Under the pieces are notes generated by a model. The model worked only from the letters and a program-made list of their open reading frames with translations. It was not told the DNA's origin and ran no database searches. This document shows, one piece after another, positions 1 through 11,415 of a stretch of 63,536 nucleotides of DNA; positions within the stretch are counted from its first letter, which is position 1, and each line of letters begins with the position of its first letter. The DNA is from Diphasiastrum complanatum (lineage: Eukaryota > Streptophyta > Lycopodiopsida > Lycopodiales > Lycopodiaceae). Made by a program: the position numbers and the translations under genes. The stretch is from the NCBI GenBank assembly GCA_029204225.1, contig MU831552.1:126001-189536 (forward strand), in the 5' to 3' direction.

Positions 1-1592
1 GTGCGGAGAACAGAGATAAGAGAAAATAATCTTTGATACTCTATTCACTTCTTCAATCTCTCACAAGTACATGAACTCTCTCTCTCGCTCTCAGTGGTGT
101 GTGAGACTGAATCGTGTCTTCCATATATTTCCTATGGAGCGGACAAACACACCTCTAGAGATTACAGGCGCGTTGCTCCATTGAATAGCTCTAGTTGATA
201 GATGCGTTACATGTATGTACATTATATTGTTAAAGGTATATTTAAGTACGAGTTTAAATTACTCTAGTTTAATATGGCGATTCGAATCTAGTCGATTTGT
301 GTAAGTGACTTGATTAAGGCTGTTCTAGGCGCTTCTAGAGGTCTTGTCCTTTAGTGCAAGACAAGTCTTTAACCATTATATCCCAAAAAATGATATAGGC
401 CTCTTCATAATATATAATTGTCCAGCTCATATCTTCATATTCGAGTATATATTGTCATATTCGAGTAGATATTCGTTATTTAGCAAATACATGGCATCAC
501 ATATCCCTCTCCTTAAATGTGAAATGTCCTCGTGAACATATAATCTTCGTTTCGAGAAATGTTCATGTCGGCGAATAATTCTCCTTTTGAATATTTGTTA
601 GGTCAAGTGTAAAGATATTTCTTTATTGTTGAATACATGACCTTTACTTTTTATTTCAAAATCATATTTTGAGTGGGTTGATTCAAATTAGTTGAATTGT
701 CTTTAAACATCTTTCAAATCTAAGAACTCCATAGCAGCAATGTGGGTTGGCTGAATAGAATGGAACAAATGTATTCTGCAGAAGAGTAGATAAATCGATT
801 GTAGTTGTCGTAATCAGTCTTCCTGCAAGAATACTCTGCTTCTTTTGGAAGTCCATGAGCTGTAGAAAAGATGTCTTTGTTGATTGTGAATGAATTGTTA
901 TGAAGATTAACCTAGAAATCAGAATCAGTCACTATGTGGATGGAGTTCACAAATTCAGTGCTAATCTCCGATAGAACAATGGAGGGGTCCACTTTCAAAT
1001 TGCCCAACCAACAATGATCCAAAAGAGACTGAATTGTGACAAGTCGAATGGAAGCTCATATCTTCCAACAACTCACCCTTGTATTGGTGCTAGCATCCAT
1101 CGTATGTTGAGCGTGCAAGGTCAAAAGTGAAAGCAAGAGTGATTTACGAACACAAGAGCATTATGAACGATGAACGAGCGTAAATGAAAGTGAAAGAGAA
1201 AAAAGAAAGTGTAAGAGTGAAAATAGAAATGAACAGTGTTATACATTGATAAAGTGGAGGAGATGATCATGTGGCAAGTTGGGGCTTGACAAATTGCAAG
1301 TAGATATTTGCGAGTTATGCAAGTTTTTTTTCATTGGAGTTTTAGATAGCTATGATCAAAGAATAACAAAAGAAAATAATATAATAACAAAAAAACAATG
1401 CACAGTTCATGTCATTCCACAGTCACATTTGTAGCCGACTCCCTAGAGAATTTCATTGAATATGTTAACTGGACATATTTGAAATATTTTGGACTGATTA
1501 CAAACCATATCAAAATAGAAGTCCACATCGGACACAATAGACAAATAAGAAACAATTGATGTTCGAACAACTAGGTATACCTCTACAATAGC
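1..1592. other. Intergenic, no gene seen
   Basis: AT-rich sequence with a short CTCTCT-rich patch near position 80 and purine-rich GTGAAAG-like words around 1130-1230. No reading frame resembles a known protein. The first 200 bases could be the edge of an LTR, because similar CT-rich patches occur inside the LTR at 61.5 kb, but no second copy or primer-binding site is present to support this. Confidence 0.5.
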
Positions 1593-4288
1593 CTAAGACA
1601 AACCCTTCGAGGGCAAAGCGAAAATATGAAAAAGATCTTGCAAGTTGATGATGGGTTGATGTATGAACATATTTTCATTGACATCCAGCCACTTGACATG
1701 CAAGTAGACAAAATACATATGCTTGCAAGGTATGTACTTTTTCATGGACATATTTCTGGAGAAATCTACACATGTGCATGATGGCTCATTGGAAATTGTG
1801 ACCTGGTAAATTGCACATGTTTTACTGCTTTCAAAACTCTCAATTATGTATAACTCCTTATGTTCTGAAGGGACTTTGATTATCTCCCGTACATGCCCTT
1901 TCCATGACAGTCCCCTTTCCATTCTATCTTTAGATTTTGACACACCTGATCTTTGTCTCATCTTTCCACGTTCTGATGTTGGATTGGTGGTGAAGTTCAT
2001 GTTAGAACTGGCACTACCCACATTGGAAGCCAGTTGATGTTCTCCAATCGTATTTTTCTGTTGTGAAATATTGTGGGAGCATGAACTAGTTGTCTCTAGA
2101 ATATAGCCCCCTTGGTTCAATTCATCCACCTTAGATTGCATAAGGCTTGTTCCCTGTTGCACATACCAAATACCATTGTTCACTGTAGGTGACATAGTGA
2201 CATTCGGATTGACTTTCCAAGTACAGGTTATATCAGTAGCACAAAACCACATGAATTGATTTGTGTATCCATTTTGATGTTTTCTTGTCCCAAAAAAACT
2301 AGGTGCCATTCTTGATTTGATCAACTTGTTGCAGCGTCCTCTGTCGGCAGCCTTCATACCTTGACACTTGATTTTGCTACCAGTTCTTAGACAGCAAATA
2401 GCCCACCAACTGTTGTTTAGTTGTCTTTCTCGTATATCTACACAAAGTTGTAGACTAGCTTGGCCCGCCATGCTTGGAGACATATTTGAAATTCTTGATT
2501 GATTACAACCTGAAAGATTGGGTTGGTTCTTTAGAGAAACCTTTTGCACGTATTCTATATCTGGACGATGAGACACATTCTCATTATCAACATTCCATTG
2601 GTGTGCTGGTCTCTTGCGTCTGACAGTTTGAATTGGTGCATTAACATCTTGGTCTTTCCTGGCCAAGTCAATTTGTTCAACAAACTCGTTAATTCTTTCA
2701 GAGAAAGAAGAGCACCCACAATTGAAGCTCTCCTTCCCGAGCGCACTCTCTCCAACAGATTTTGAAATGTCGGACCTTGACCAATGTACTGGCCAGCCAA
2801 GAAAGACTTCTCTCATGCACTTTGCAATATTGCATTAGCCAAATCTCCCACTGCAGCTTCATAAAGTGTCAGTTTAGAATTGTAGTTGTCCACTCTTTGC
2901 CAAACACTATGGACCACTTCAGACAAATTTGTCGTTGGCACCTCTGCCTCATCACCATGATCCATCATCTGTGGCATATAGAATTGTTAGTTACACATAT
3001 CATAGGAATTCAATTCTACTGCAACAAACCGCATCAAGAATACAACAACATATAAGGTATACCGTGACAACAAATTTTTCCCATCTATGAATTCGATTTT
3101 TCCACCAAGCAAGCCAGCTCTCCAATTCGTTCAAGCAGTTCTCGTATGCATTGCCAATTTATCACCATGCAGTAATTTTATTATAAATCCCATCTGCAAC
3201 ATCACAATCTGTTGCATCTGCAAGCACAAAGCGACATGATCATCTCTAAACAATGGCTTTATATACTTTGTAGTGTGTTTATTCACACTATCCATAAAAT
3301 GAAACAAACACGATCTTTCTTTTCCAATCATTGGTGTGTTAGCATCCTTTCCATAAACAATGCGCACAACATTCCAATTTGCTTGTGCCTCATCTGCCAT
3401 AAATCCTCGAAATGTGACTGGATCACACAAATGATCAGACATAACGCGATTCAACAACTCCCAAAATAGCACTTGTGCTTGAACATCTTCAACTTTCATA
3501 TCACATATTGCAATAGTTTGCATGGATTGGTTTCTGCAAAACAAAGCTCACAATGGATAAGTCACGTAGTTGCAATAATACTGAAAAGCAAGAAATGTAG
3601 AAATCCATATCGTATGTCATATACATGGGCAGCCATTGTGACCCAATCTTTAATTCGGTGCACATGATCAAAACAACACCAAGATCTTGCTAGATCATTC
3701 CTTGGTTGTATTCTTTGTACAAGTTCCACTCCCGTTACTGGTCCAGTAGTGGACATCTTCAAAATATGACATCTATCTATTTTGTCATGCAACTGTCCAG
3801 GGAACAACGATCCATGGAAGAATTGGTATGCACAATGCTCTTTTAAATATAGGAATGAAGTTATGTCATGGGATAGATCGACAGGCTGCAATTCTTTCCT
3901 TGCCAACGTTATCCATTTTTTCAGTTTGCAATAATTAACCATCAAAAAATTAAAGCGTCTATTGTATACAAATATTTTAATGACCTATTAGAGATTTACG
4001 CATGCCCATACCTTCGATTGTTTGTAGTGGGTTCAATCACAGACAATAATTCATCCAGCCTTGTAGAATCTATAGGAGATGTTGCCAGCAAGTGGTAGAA
4101 TCTATAGGAGATGTTGCCAGCAAGTGATCTGAAATCAACTCTTTGGCCAAGTCCTTTTGAATTCTCTTTGGTTTATGCATAATGTTTTGAGAGGCCTTCT
4201 TCATCACCAAATCTTGCGCTTTCTCCATGTTAACATATGAATCTCCAACACCGAACTCATGATCATGCAAACCGAAGTGTATGGCCAT
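1593..4288 (-). pseudogene. MULE-transposase/SWIM zinc-finger protein, broken
   Basis: Four minus-strand segments read in order as one family: 4288-4070, 3945-3562, 3544-3131 and about 2960-1593. The third carries a MULE-like core (GFMADEAQANWN, then KERSCLFHF, the usual Asp and Cys/His region). The last ends in a SWIM zinc finger of form CxC-x(n)-CxH at about 1778-1719 (CTC then CKH). MULE/SWIM proteins descend from Mutator transposases, and some plant members became DNA-binding regulators. The reading frame has an in-frame TGA at 2815-2813, followed by continued family similarity (AGQYIGQGPTFQNL) and then a frame change near 2710. A canonical-looking intron (GT at 3624, AG at 3534) separates segments two and three, but its phase does not join the two frames. 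These lesions suggest a pseudogene, although unrecognised introns could explain part of the pattern. Confidence 0.6.
4063..4126. repeat. 32-bp perfect tandem duplication
   Basis: Two identical 32-bp units, 4063-4094 and 4095-4126, lie within the 5' part of the SWIM pseudogene. The unit is not a multiple of three, so it shifts the reading frame of anything crossing it. Confidence 0.9.
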
Positions 4289-5820
4289 TCTAGTGTATCT
4301 CGTGTCATTTGGAATACAATAATAAATCTTAGCTGTACAAACAATGAGGTTTGTGTTTCCACAAAGAAAAACAATAAGAAGCTGGCAACCCAGGCAGCCG
4401 GAGCCTAGAGGCCGGAGCCCGAAGAGGGGGCCGTTGTAGGGCAGCGACTCAGGCTGTAGGAGAGCAGCAGATGGTGGTGGGGCAGGCGCCTGTAGAAATT
4501 ATAAGGAGCCTTGGGAGAATGACTCTTGAAGTGGCTCCACCAATCAAAGTAAATGATTTGGGCCTTTTGGACTTGCCCCTCACTCCATGTGAAACCACCA
4601 TTAGTGAGATGAACGAGAGAGAGGTCATCTTCCCTTTCACATTGGTCTATTGGAATGACTCACCTTCCCTTTCACAATGGTCTATTGGAATGACTCACCG
4701 GGCATTAAAAAACAAAAACATGACCGTTGAGTGGGTCACCTGCCTTTCTAAAGGCTAGTCCAACCAGACTTAAAAAATGGGTCTCTTCTATTCCCTTCAT
4801 AGACTTGGATCATTTTTATGTTTCTGATAATATTTACGATTTTGCCTTTTCCTTTGTTCCCTGTAGTGTCCATCTTTCATTTAATGGTCAACTTCTAGCT
4901 CTTGCTGCTCTGCGTGGATCCTGCTCTGCGTGGATCGATCGGAGGCCTCGGTTTTTTGGTGCATTTTGAGGTAAGCTTCTTGTCGATCTCTGTTTCAGAA
5001 GCTACGGCCTTGTATTTGCGAAGCATTTTGTTCTTTTTGCATGGTGTTACCAGTTAAGTGGATCTGATTTATCTTTAACGATACTGAATGATTTTCTTTT
5101 GAGGTGAATCTTCTGGTTTTTTTCATGTCGACTCTGTTGGCAATAAGATCAGTGTTTTAATTAGTTGCTGCAAGCCTTAATGGTCTACCGTGGCCACTAA
5201 ATTTTTCAGCGCATTTTGTTTATTGTAGCATAGCATGTGTTAAGTCTGTAAACTGTAAACCTTGCTAGATTTCTAGCTGTATGGCGGCGAAAGTTTGTGT
5301 GCCGTTCTTGCTGTACATTTTTTTTTAAAAGTTTTTGCAACTAAGTAGATTATTTCCTACCATTTGATATTTATCAAAAGATGAGAATATAGGTTTTATT
5401 TGTGGTGGATTTTATAAAATGATTTCGTATTTGGATCTGGGATCTGGATTTCTTGGACTTACAAAAATCCTTCACACAAATCTTTTTCCAAACAGCTCTT
5501 TTTAGAGAAAGAGTTTGCGGTGTTTTGGCGTGTGCAAAAGTTCCTACTCTATTATGGCAGAGTCGTCTCGTCCTTGTAAGATATGACCGTGGTAAGAGCA
5601 GATCAAACTTCGTAGTGATGTTTTGGCCACTCGGACAACCTAAGTTTAGTCTTTATAATGTTTTATAAGGTTTTCGAGCTACGATGCGAGCATCGCAGAG
5701 GAGGTTAGATACCGCACTTGCTCGATTTCAATTAAAACCTTGTAATACATTTTGTAGGACTTGAATCTCGATTATCTGGCTCGTTTTCCTGATAGGTTGA
5801 AATTTTCTCGGATAGCATTA
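4289..5820. other. Intergenic with a possible leader-exon donor
   Basis: No confident coding region. A GC-rich patch lies at 4385-4490. A plus-strand frame at 4471-4758 encodes 95 residues with no recognised family and is crossed by a tandem duplication. At 4905-4936 a 16-bp unit (CTGCTCTGCGTGGATC) is repeated exactly. A strong donor, GAG|GTAAGC, follows at 4970/4971 and then a T-rich tract, which looks like a first untranslated exon and leader intron of a plant housekeeping gene. I find no matching coding exon downstream, so this is a guess. Confidence 0.3.
4629..4698. repeat. 35-bp tandem duplication
   Basis: Units 4629-4663 and 4664-4698 differ at one base. They lie inside an unrecognised plus-strand open frame, where the 35-bp unit changes the phase. 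Confidence 0.9.
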
Positions 5821-5821
5821 A

Positions 5822-6475
5822 TTCAATGCAATCGATGTGTTTAGTTAAGTGATCTATCTCTTCTGTCTCTTTGTCTCTTCCCTTCTGCTGCGTTACTTCT
5901 CTGAATATTAATATGGTATATAAGAATATGTTTTGCTTTTAGGAGAAGAATCCTAATTATGTGTGGAAAGTCGCTACATTCTCTCTCTAAAATCAGCAGG
6001 TGTTTGTTGGGAATGAGCATCGTTGAGTGTTCAAACATGAGATGGAAATGTCTGGAATCTGGAACTCACAGGTAGCAGTCACGTTATTCACGACAATTGC
6101 TTCAAGAATTCATGCGCTGATAATTCGTTTCATCAGATGTAGGAGCCAACAATTCCAAAGTGCAAATGGAGACATGTAACCAAGTAGGTCGATCGCTCCA
6201 TGGCAGACGCTGGTTGGCAGATCGAACTTTACATTTTCTCTGTGCATAACTAGGATTTTTCTCCTAAAAGCCAAAACATATTTTATTAAAAGTGAGCACC
6301 AACTTGTAGAGATAGTCGCCTCTCCTTATGATGTCTAACCAAGGGCGAACCAGATCTTGCAAGAGCTTTGATATCATATTAATATTCAGAGAAGCAACGC
6401 AGCAGTAAAGAAGAGACAGAGTGAGGAGAGATAGATCGCTTAACTAAAAACAACGATTGCGATGCATAGATAAAC
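5822..6475. repeat. Imperfect inverted repeat, LTR-like arms
   Basis: Left arm 5822-5965 pairs with right arm 6245-6475 in reverse complement. Shared blocks include the word CTCTGAATATTAATATG and the block TTTTAGGAGAA-AATCCTA. The right arm holds about 90 extra bases (roughly 6285-6370). On both arms the sequence following the ATTAATA word looks like a degenerate initiator-Met primer-binding site (TGGTATA on plus, TGATATCAAAGCTC on minus). The arms may therefore be two LTR ends in opposite orientation. They are diverged and no coding region lies between them. Confidence 0.6.
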
Positions 6476-6824
6476 AGATTGTGAGCAAAATTCCTTTACA
6501 CAGAGAGACAACGGTTCACTAAGCTAAGCGTTACAATATGGAATGCCAGTCACGTAGAAATAGGTACCACTGTATCCTACAGACCAAAGGTTTTTCACTT
6601 AATGCTTAGGTGACAAGTGCGCCACTTTTAATGCTTAACAAGTAGTGCTATTATATCCTGATTGGAAGACAAATTATCATATAAGTTCAATGAATTCTAG
6701 ATGTTTAGGACTGTAGACATATGTCAGGCATTGTATGCTTTTTACAAGCTTACATAAGATCACCTCCGAACATCAATCGATTTGTTGTCATGCATTTTCT
6801 GCTAACACATCAGATTTAGCCAAA

Positions 6825-7190
6825 ATGCGAGAAATCTTGCACATTCAGGGTGGGCAGCGTCGCAATCAGATCGATGCCAAGTTTTGGGAGGTTGTTTGTG
6901 ACGAGCATGGAATAGATCATACAGGCACCTTCTGTGGCGGGTCGATCTTCAGCATGAGAGAATAAACGTCTATGTAGTATGAAGCTAGCGATGGCCGCTA
7001 TGTCCTGCGCGCGTTTCTCATAGATTTGTAACCAGGAAGAATGGACAATGGACAGCGTCCAGTTGGTCAGGCACTCAGACCTGACAACGTGCTTGGGGCC
7101 AAGGGATACTCCACTGACGGTGCAGAGATGTTCGACTCTGTTCTTGACGTTGGTCGGAATTCGGAAGGAGGCCGGCCGCCGAAAGCTGGT
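6825..7190 (+). pseudogene. Beta-tubulin 5' pseudogene fragment
   Basis: The frame opening at 6825 begins [11 protein letters not shown], the invariant beta-tubulin start, including the MREI tetrapeptide that autoregulates tubulin mRNA. It continues through [16 protein letters not shown] and a tail that stops after SMRE at about 6963. Similarity resumes in other frames: EASDGRYV, then DNV, AKGYSTDGAE and DSVLDV, matching roughly residues 50-120 of beta-tubulin. The GGQCGNQ nucleotide-binding motif reads GGQRRNQ, so a key Cys is lost. There are at least two stops and two frame changes, and no intron is visible in the aligned part. Similarity ends near 7190 and the rest of the about 445-residue protein is absent. 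It is either a decayed retrocopy or a duplicated gene fragment. Confidence 0.8.
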
Positions 7191-7441
7191 CTTGATGTAT
7201 ATATTTGTGGAACCCGGCAAACTATAGAATGTAATCTATAGGTTTTTTCAAAAATCAACATCAGCAAATGTTTGAAGATGTTTTATACAAGCATATATTA
7301 CCTTTTTATAAGTAAAAGCTTTTAAAACATCGAAAAGTTTTATATAATGCAGGTTTATTTTGATAACTCGGAAGAGGTTTCTCCAGCACCGGTCTACATT
7401 TTAGTATTTTACAGACACCTACATTGTACAAACGTCAGCTA

Positions 7442-7730
7442 CTTAGGTTTTCCTTGTTTATGTGGCACACAATTCTAATACAGCGAACGGACAGCTCTTA
7501 AATCACCTACTCCTCATTCATTGTGTTGACTGCACCTTAGTTTCTCCGTGTTTACATGGCACACGAATCTAATACAGCGAATAGACAGCTCTTAAATCAC
7601 CTACAGGCTACTCCTCATTCATTGTGTTGACTGCACCTTAGTTTTTCCTTGTTTATGTGGCACACGAATCTAGTACAGCGAACTGACAGCTCTTAAATCA
7701 CGTACACCTCATTGATTGTGTTGACTGCAC
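7442..7730. repeat. Three tandem copies of a 94-101 bp unit
   Basis: Copies run 7442-7535, 7536-7636 and 7637-7730, and begin with variants of CTTAG-TTTT/CTCC-TTG. Each contains GGCACAC, CAGCGAA and GACAGCTCTTAAATCAC and ends in GTTGACTGCAC. The middle copy has 7 extra bases (CAGGCTA). No coding function is apparent. Confidence 0.85.
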
Positions 7731-10700
7731 CTTAAGCATGGGCCCTGCCGCCCTGTTGCTGAAGGGCCTTCCAACGAGCGTCGAGCAGATTAGAGCCAAA
7801 AATATCGCCTTAAACGTTAGGTCTACTGAAGTCAATAGATATGCGAAAGCATGCAGAAGGGTAGGTCTACAAAACCGCAGGTCTAGTGAAGTTATAGAAT
7901 GTCATATGCAGAAAAGCAGAAAAGCAGATGACATGGAAGACAAGAAAAGTCACATGCAAGAGAAGAGAAGCAAAAACAATAAATGCAAGAGAAGAGAAGC
8001 AACAACAATAACATTGGCCATCTGTGGTTCAGTCCAGCTGTGCTCAAGAGGAACTTGTTTTATCATACCCAGGCAGCACACTTAATCACAAGATTTGCTC
8101 TACATGAATACAAAGCGTACTTCATCAAGCATGTTATATAAATCTTGCACTTATGACCTATGCCAATCTGCCTCTTTGGTGTTTCTTTTTTGTGTGCGCG
8201 AAGAGGCTAAAGTGGTCTCTGCCTACTAGCTCGTGGGGAAGCGTTGGATTAACGTCTTGAGGGATTGCATAGTTAGCACTACAAGCACCTTTATCTTCCA
8301 CATGAGTGTTTTTGTAATTTGTATAGGATAAACTTTGTACTCATCAACTTGCTTGTTAGATCTGGAATTTTAGGTACGTTATTTTCCTTGCTGGTACACA
8401 TGTCTAGCTGAGCCAACCAATTAGGTGAAAACTTGTGATGCGAAGTAGATGCTACTACACGCATCGGAACACTAGAGTACTTACTACTCACTAGTGGTTG
8501 TTAGAAGAAGCCAACTTTTGAAACAATATTTATTATTTTTAGTAAGGATATTTTGCCTCAACAATTGGAAGAATAGAAATCCACCATCTGCTAATACATG
8601 CAATACTAGACATCATTGCCAGATGTTATGCATTTTACTTTTTTATATGAATGGTAAGAAACGTGTTGGTTCATTTCTTTTTATAATTTATACGTTTCTA
8701 GTTCTCAAAAGTAGTATTTACAAGATTATGTTCTACATTTTTTAAAAAATTGTTATTTATATGTTATTTCAACAGTGACTAACACATGATGAATGTACCA
8801 TGTACTCGGCCTTCTAGAAACATACACTTCATATCTATCAACAAGCTATCATCAATGTGAGTGGAAGTTTTGCACACACTAAGTTCGTTAAGCTTTTGTA
8901 CTGTTTAATTTTTTGGTTATGCATTCCCTTTATTTTGGAATACTATTGTTTCTCTTCTATTCTTTGTGAAACATGTTAATTATTGCAATCATTGCGCATT
9001 AGTATGCAAATGAGGTCACTCGTTGATGTTGTTGTATTTCATATCAATCGATTACCTATGAAACTGCTAGTTTGTCCTATTGCTAACATAGTTCTCTTTT
9101 CATTCCTTCATTGTGTCTCCATACTACTACTTCTCACCCTTGTCCTGATCATGGCTTGCTAGTTCTCACCCTCCATTGTAGATATCTACGGGGCTTTATC
9201 ATGTAATAGTTTTTCATGTTTTGTGATAACAACAATGCAAGAACGTATAATTATATAAGCAATCTATGACTAAACTTGCAACTTTACAATGCAAAATAGC
9301 TTTACTTCTTTCATCAAAGAGATGGAACAATTCCATGTAACTAATTGTTAGTTTTTGAACGACAAAATTAAGGCGTGATGGTATGATATGTTTTATTCAA
9401 ATCGCAAGAGATATTTGTGTGTTGTTATCCAAAATTGTACATAATTGTGAAAAAATTTGTGTTGAAGACAACAAATGTTTCATACATTTTTTTGCAACAT
9501 CATTTTTTGTCTACAATTAGCAGGACATAAAAGCGAACACATAAAGCAACTTGAAATGACAAAGAACTCACATCACCTACCAATTGTTTCGATGCTTTTC
9601 AACACCACATATATTTAACATTTATCACCATGACACGAAGTATAAAAGAATAGGTATTATATCTAGTGAAGCATGTAACTCAAGTTGTTTGCAAAGAATG
9701 TTGGGTATCAATTGTTTTTCAAATCTTATATTGAAAGGTTGGGATATTGCACTTATAAATTTGGCTTTTGATCAAGGTGTAGGTTTTGCGTCGAAAGCAT
9801 AACCTCACTATTCTAGGTTTATATATTAAATTGAAGGCATGAAACAATATGGTTTAGGAATCTTTCTATTTTGACAAGGCTCTTTGCTCCATTTTGAGTT
9901 TATACTCTTCATGTAGAGCAATGGAACTAGTGGCTTATATACTTTAGTGTCCTTGATGTAGCGCAATATTGTATCAATCATCAGTTAATCTTTACTACAC
10001 TTTAAAATTTGAAAAAATTATGGAACTATATTTGAATTATAGATGAGCTATGCAACATCTATAATTTAATTTTTAATATTGTATATAGATCATTTGCTTT
10101 TAAAATTTCTATTCAATTTGAATTAGGACAAAATTGCATAGCTAGTTATATTTTATTGGCATTTCTAAAGCAACAATAAGAAGTTATTAGTCACTTGGGC
10201 ACCAATGAGATATACAAATACTTCTAAGGTGGTATTAACCAAGTTGCATGCTATTTTCAAAAAAGTTTTTAGTAGATGGTATTATTCTTAAATATGAAGT
10301 GAATGCAATTCTCAATATATGATAGATGTTGACATATGTAAGTAACTCAATGAAAATGGTAAATCTATTTTACAATATTGCAAATTTATATTCAATATTT
10401 TTTTTTTAAATTCTAATTGCATTTAAGTGTATAGCTACCTGAATAGAGCATTGTTGTTTTGATTATTACATCTATACACAACTTGAAAAAATTGAAAATT
10501 TATCCAACAAACATGAATTAAGTTTCTCTTAACATTGTTTATATCATCATTTACTTATTGACTTGTTATAGTTTCATAAGTTTTTATTCCTTGGTGTTCT
10601 CTCACATTCACGTATTTGTCGTTGGCTTGATTTTAATGCCTTTCAAGGCCCTATATTATTTTGCATAATATAGGGCTTGGTCATCTTTTTTTATTTTTAA

Positions 10701-10855
10701 ATTGATAATATTCTTTGGGTGCGACATCGCGTGGAGATAGTACTGTGGCCTGTCTGGGTGCAACAACCCATGGACAGAGAGAGATGAGCCACAAAGAGAC
10801 AGCACGGAGAGAGGAGAGAGGATAAAGAGAGAGATAGGGGAGAGCGAGAGCGAAT

Positions 10856-10858
<3 letters not shown>
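7731..10858. other. AT-rich intergenic, no recognised gene
   Basis: A plus-strand frame at 7738-8085 (115 residues, Lys/Arg-rich) has no recognised family and is probably chance. The rest, especially 8500-10700, is strongly AT-rich with stops in every frame. From 10720 to 10858 it becomes purine-rich and leads into a GA microsatellite. Confidence 0.5.

Positions 10859-10912
<54 letters not shown>
10859..10912. repeat. (GA)n microsatellite
   Basis: About 27 uninterrupted AG units. The surrounding purine-rich tract continues on the far side of the LTR element that begins at 10945, so the element landed inside a GA-rich locus. Confidence 0.95.
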
Positions 10913-10915
<3 letters not shown>

Positions 10916-10944
10916 TAAGGGAGGGAGGATAATGAGAGAGAGAG

Positions 10945-11402
10945 TGGTTGGCCGTATTCGGTTAAGGATTTGGAATAGTCCTAATATGGTAGACCGGCCT
11001 TACACCAATGTTCAAGATTATTAGTCACGCCTAGATTTTATTCCAAGTCAAGGCCTGTTGATGACTAATGACCTTGAGAGGACCCAGACACTCTAATTGA
11101 GACATATGGAGTAGTGCATGTACATGTGATCTATTTATAGTTGACCTGCATGGGAATTGCATGTGCTCATGCATAGGATCCTACTCTCTATATATTGAGG
11201 TAGTGATTATTCCATCGACGACTTGGTCTAGATTATCTCATGAGCTCTTCTCCTCTTGCTGTCACATGGCATGGCTTGGGAGCTAGATCCAGGAGGATTC
11301 TCCAAGAGGGATCTAGGTTTGGTTGGGTGGTTTTGCTCCATATTCTTCTCTCTTGTATTTTCCTATCCTCATTTTAGGGGATTGTCCCTAGTGGTCTTTT
11401 CA
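10945..11402 (+). repeat. 5' LTR of the LARD-like element
   Basis: 458 bp, starting TGGTTGGCCG and ending TTTTCA. It is clearly homologous to 15465-15952 but lacks about 45 bases present in the right copy near 15625-15680. A CTATATATTGAGG box near 11190 is a plausible TATA element for the element's own transcription. Confidence 0.9.
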
Positions 11403-11403
11403 T

Positions 11404-11415
11404 TGGTATCAGAGC
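11404..11415 (+). other. Primer-binding site (tRNA-iMet)
   Basis: TGGTATCAGAGC, the complement of the 3' end of plant initiator tRNA-Met, one base after the 5' LTR. Confidence 0.9.

Noticed and set aside
2813-2815. In-frame TGA as selenocysteine codon
   Set aside because: Land plants lack the selenocysteine machinery, and a separate frame change lies nearby, so decay or splicing is a better explanation.
3534-3624. A 91-nt intron joining two SWIM-gene segments
   Set aside because: GT and AG are present with a good acceptor, but the phases do not match (0 into 2), so it cannot simply join the frames; kept only as a remark.
7738-8085. 115-codon basic frame as a gene
   Set aside because: No recognised family; the Lys/Arg richness comes from AAGAGAAGAG repeats and there are no introns or conserved motifs.
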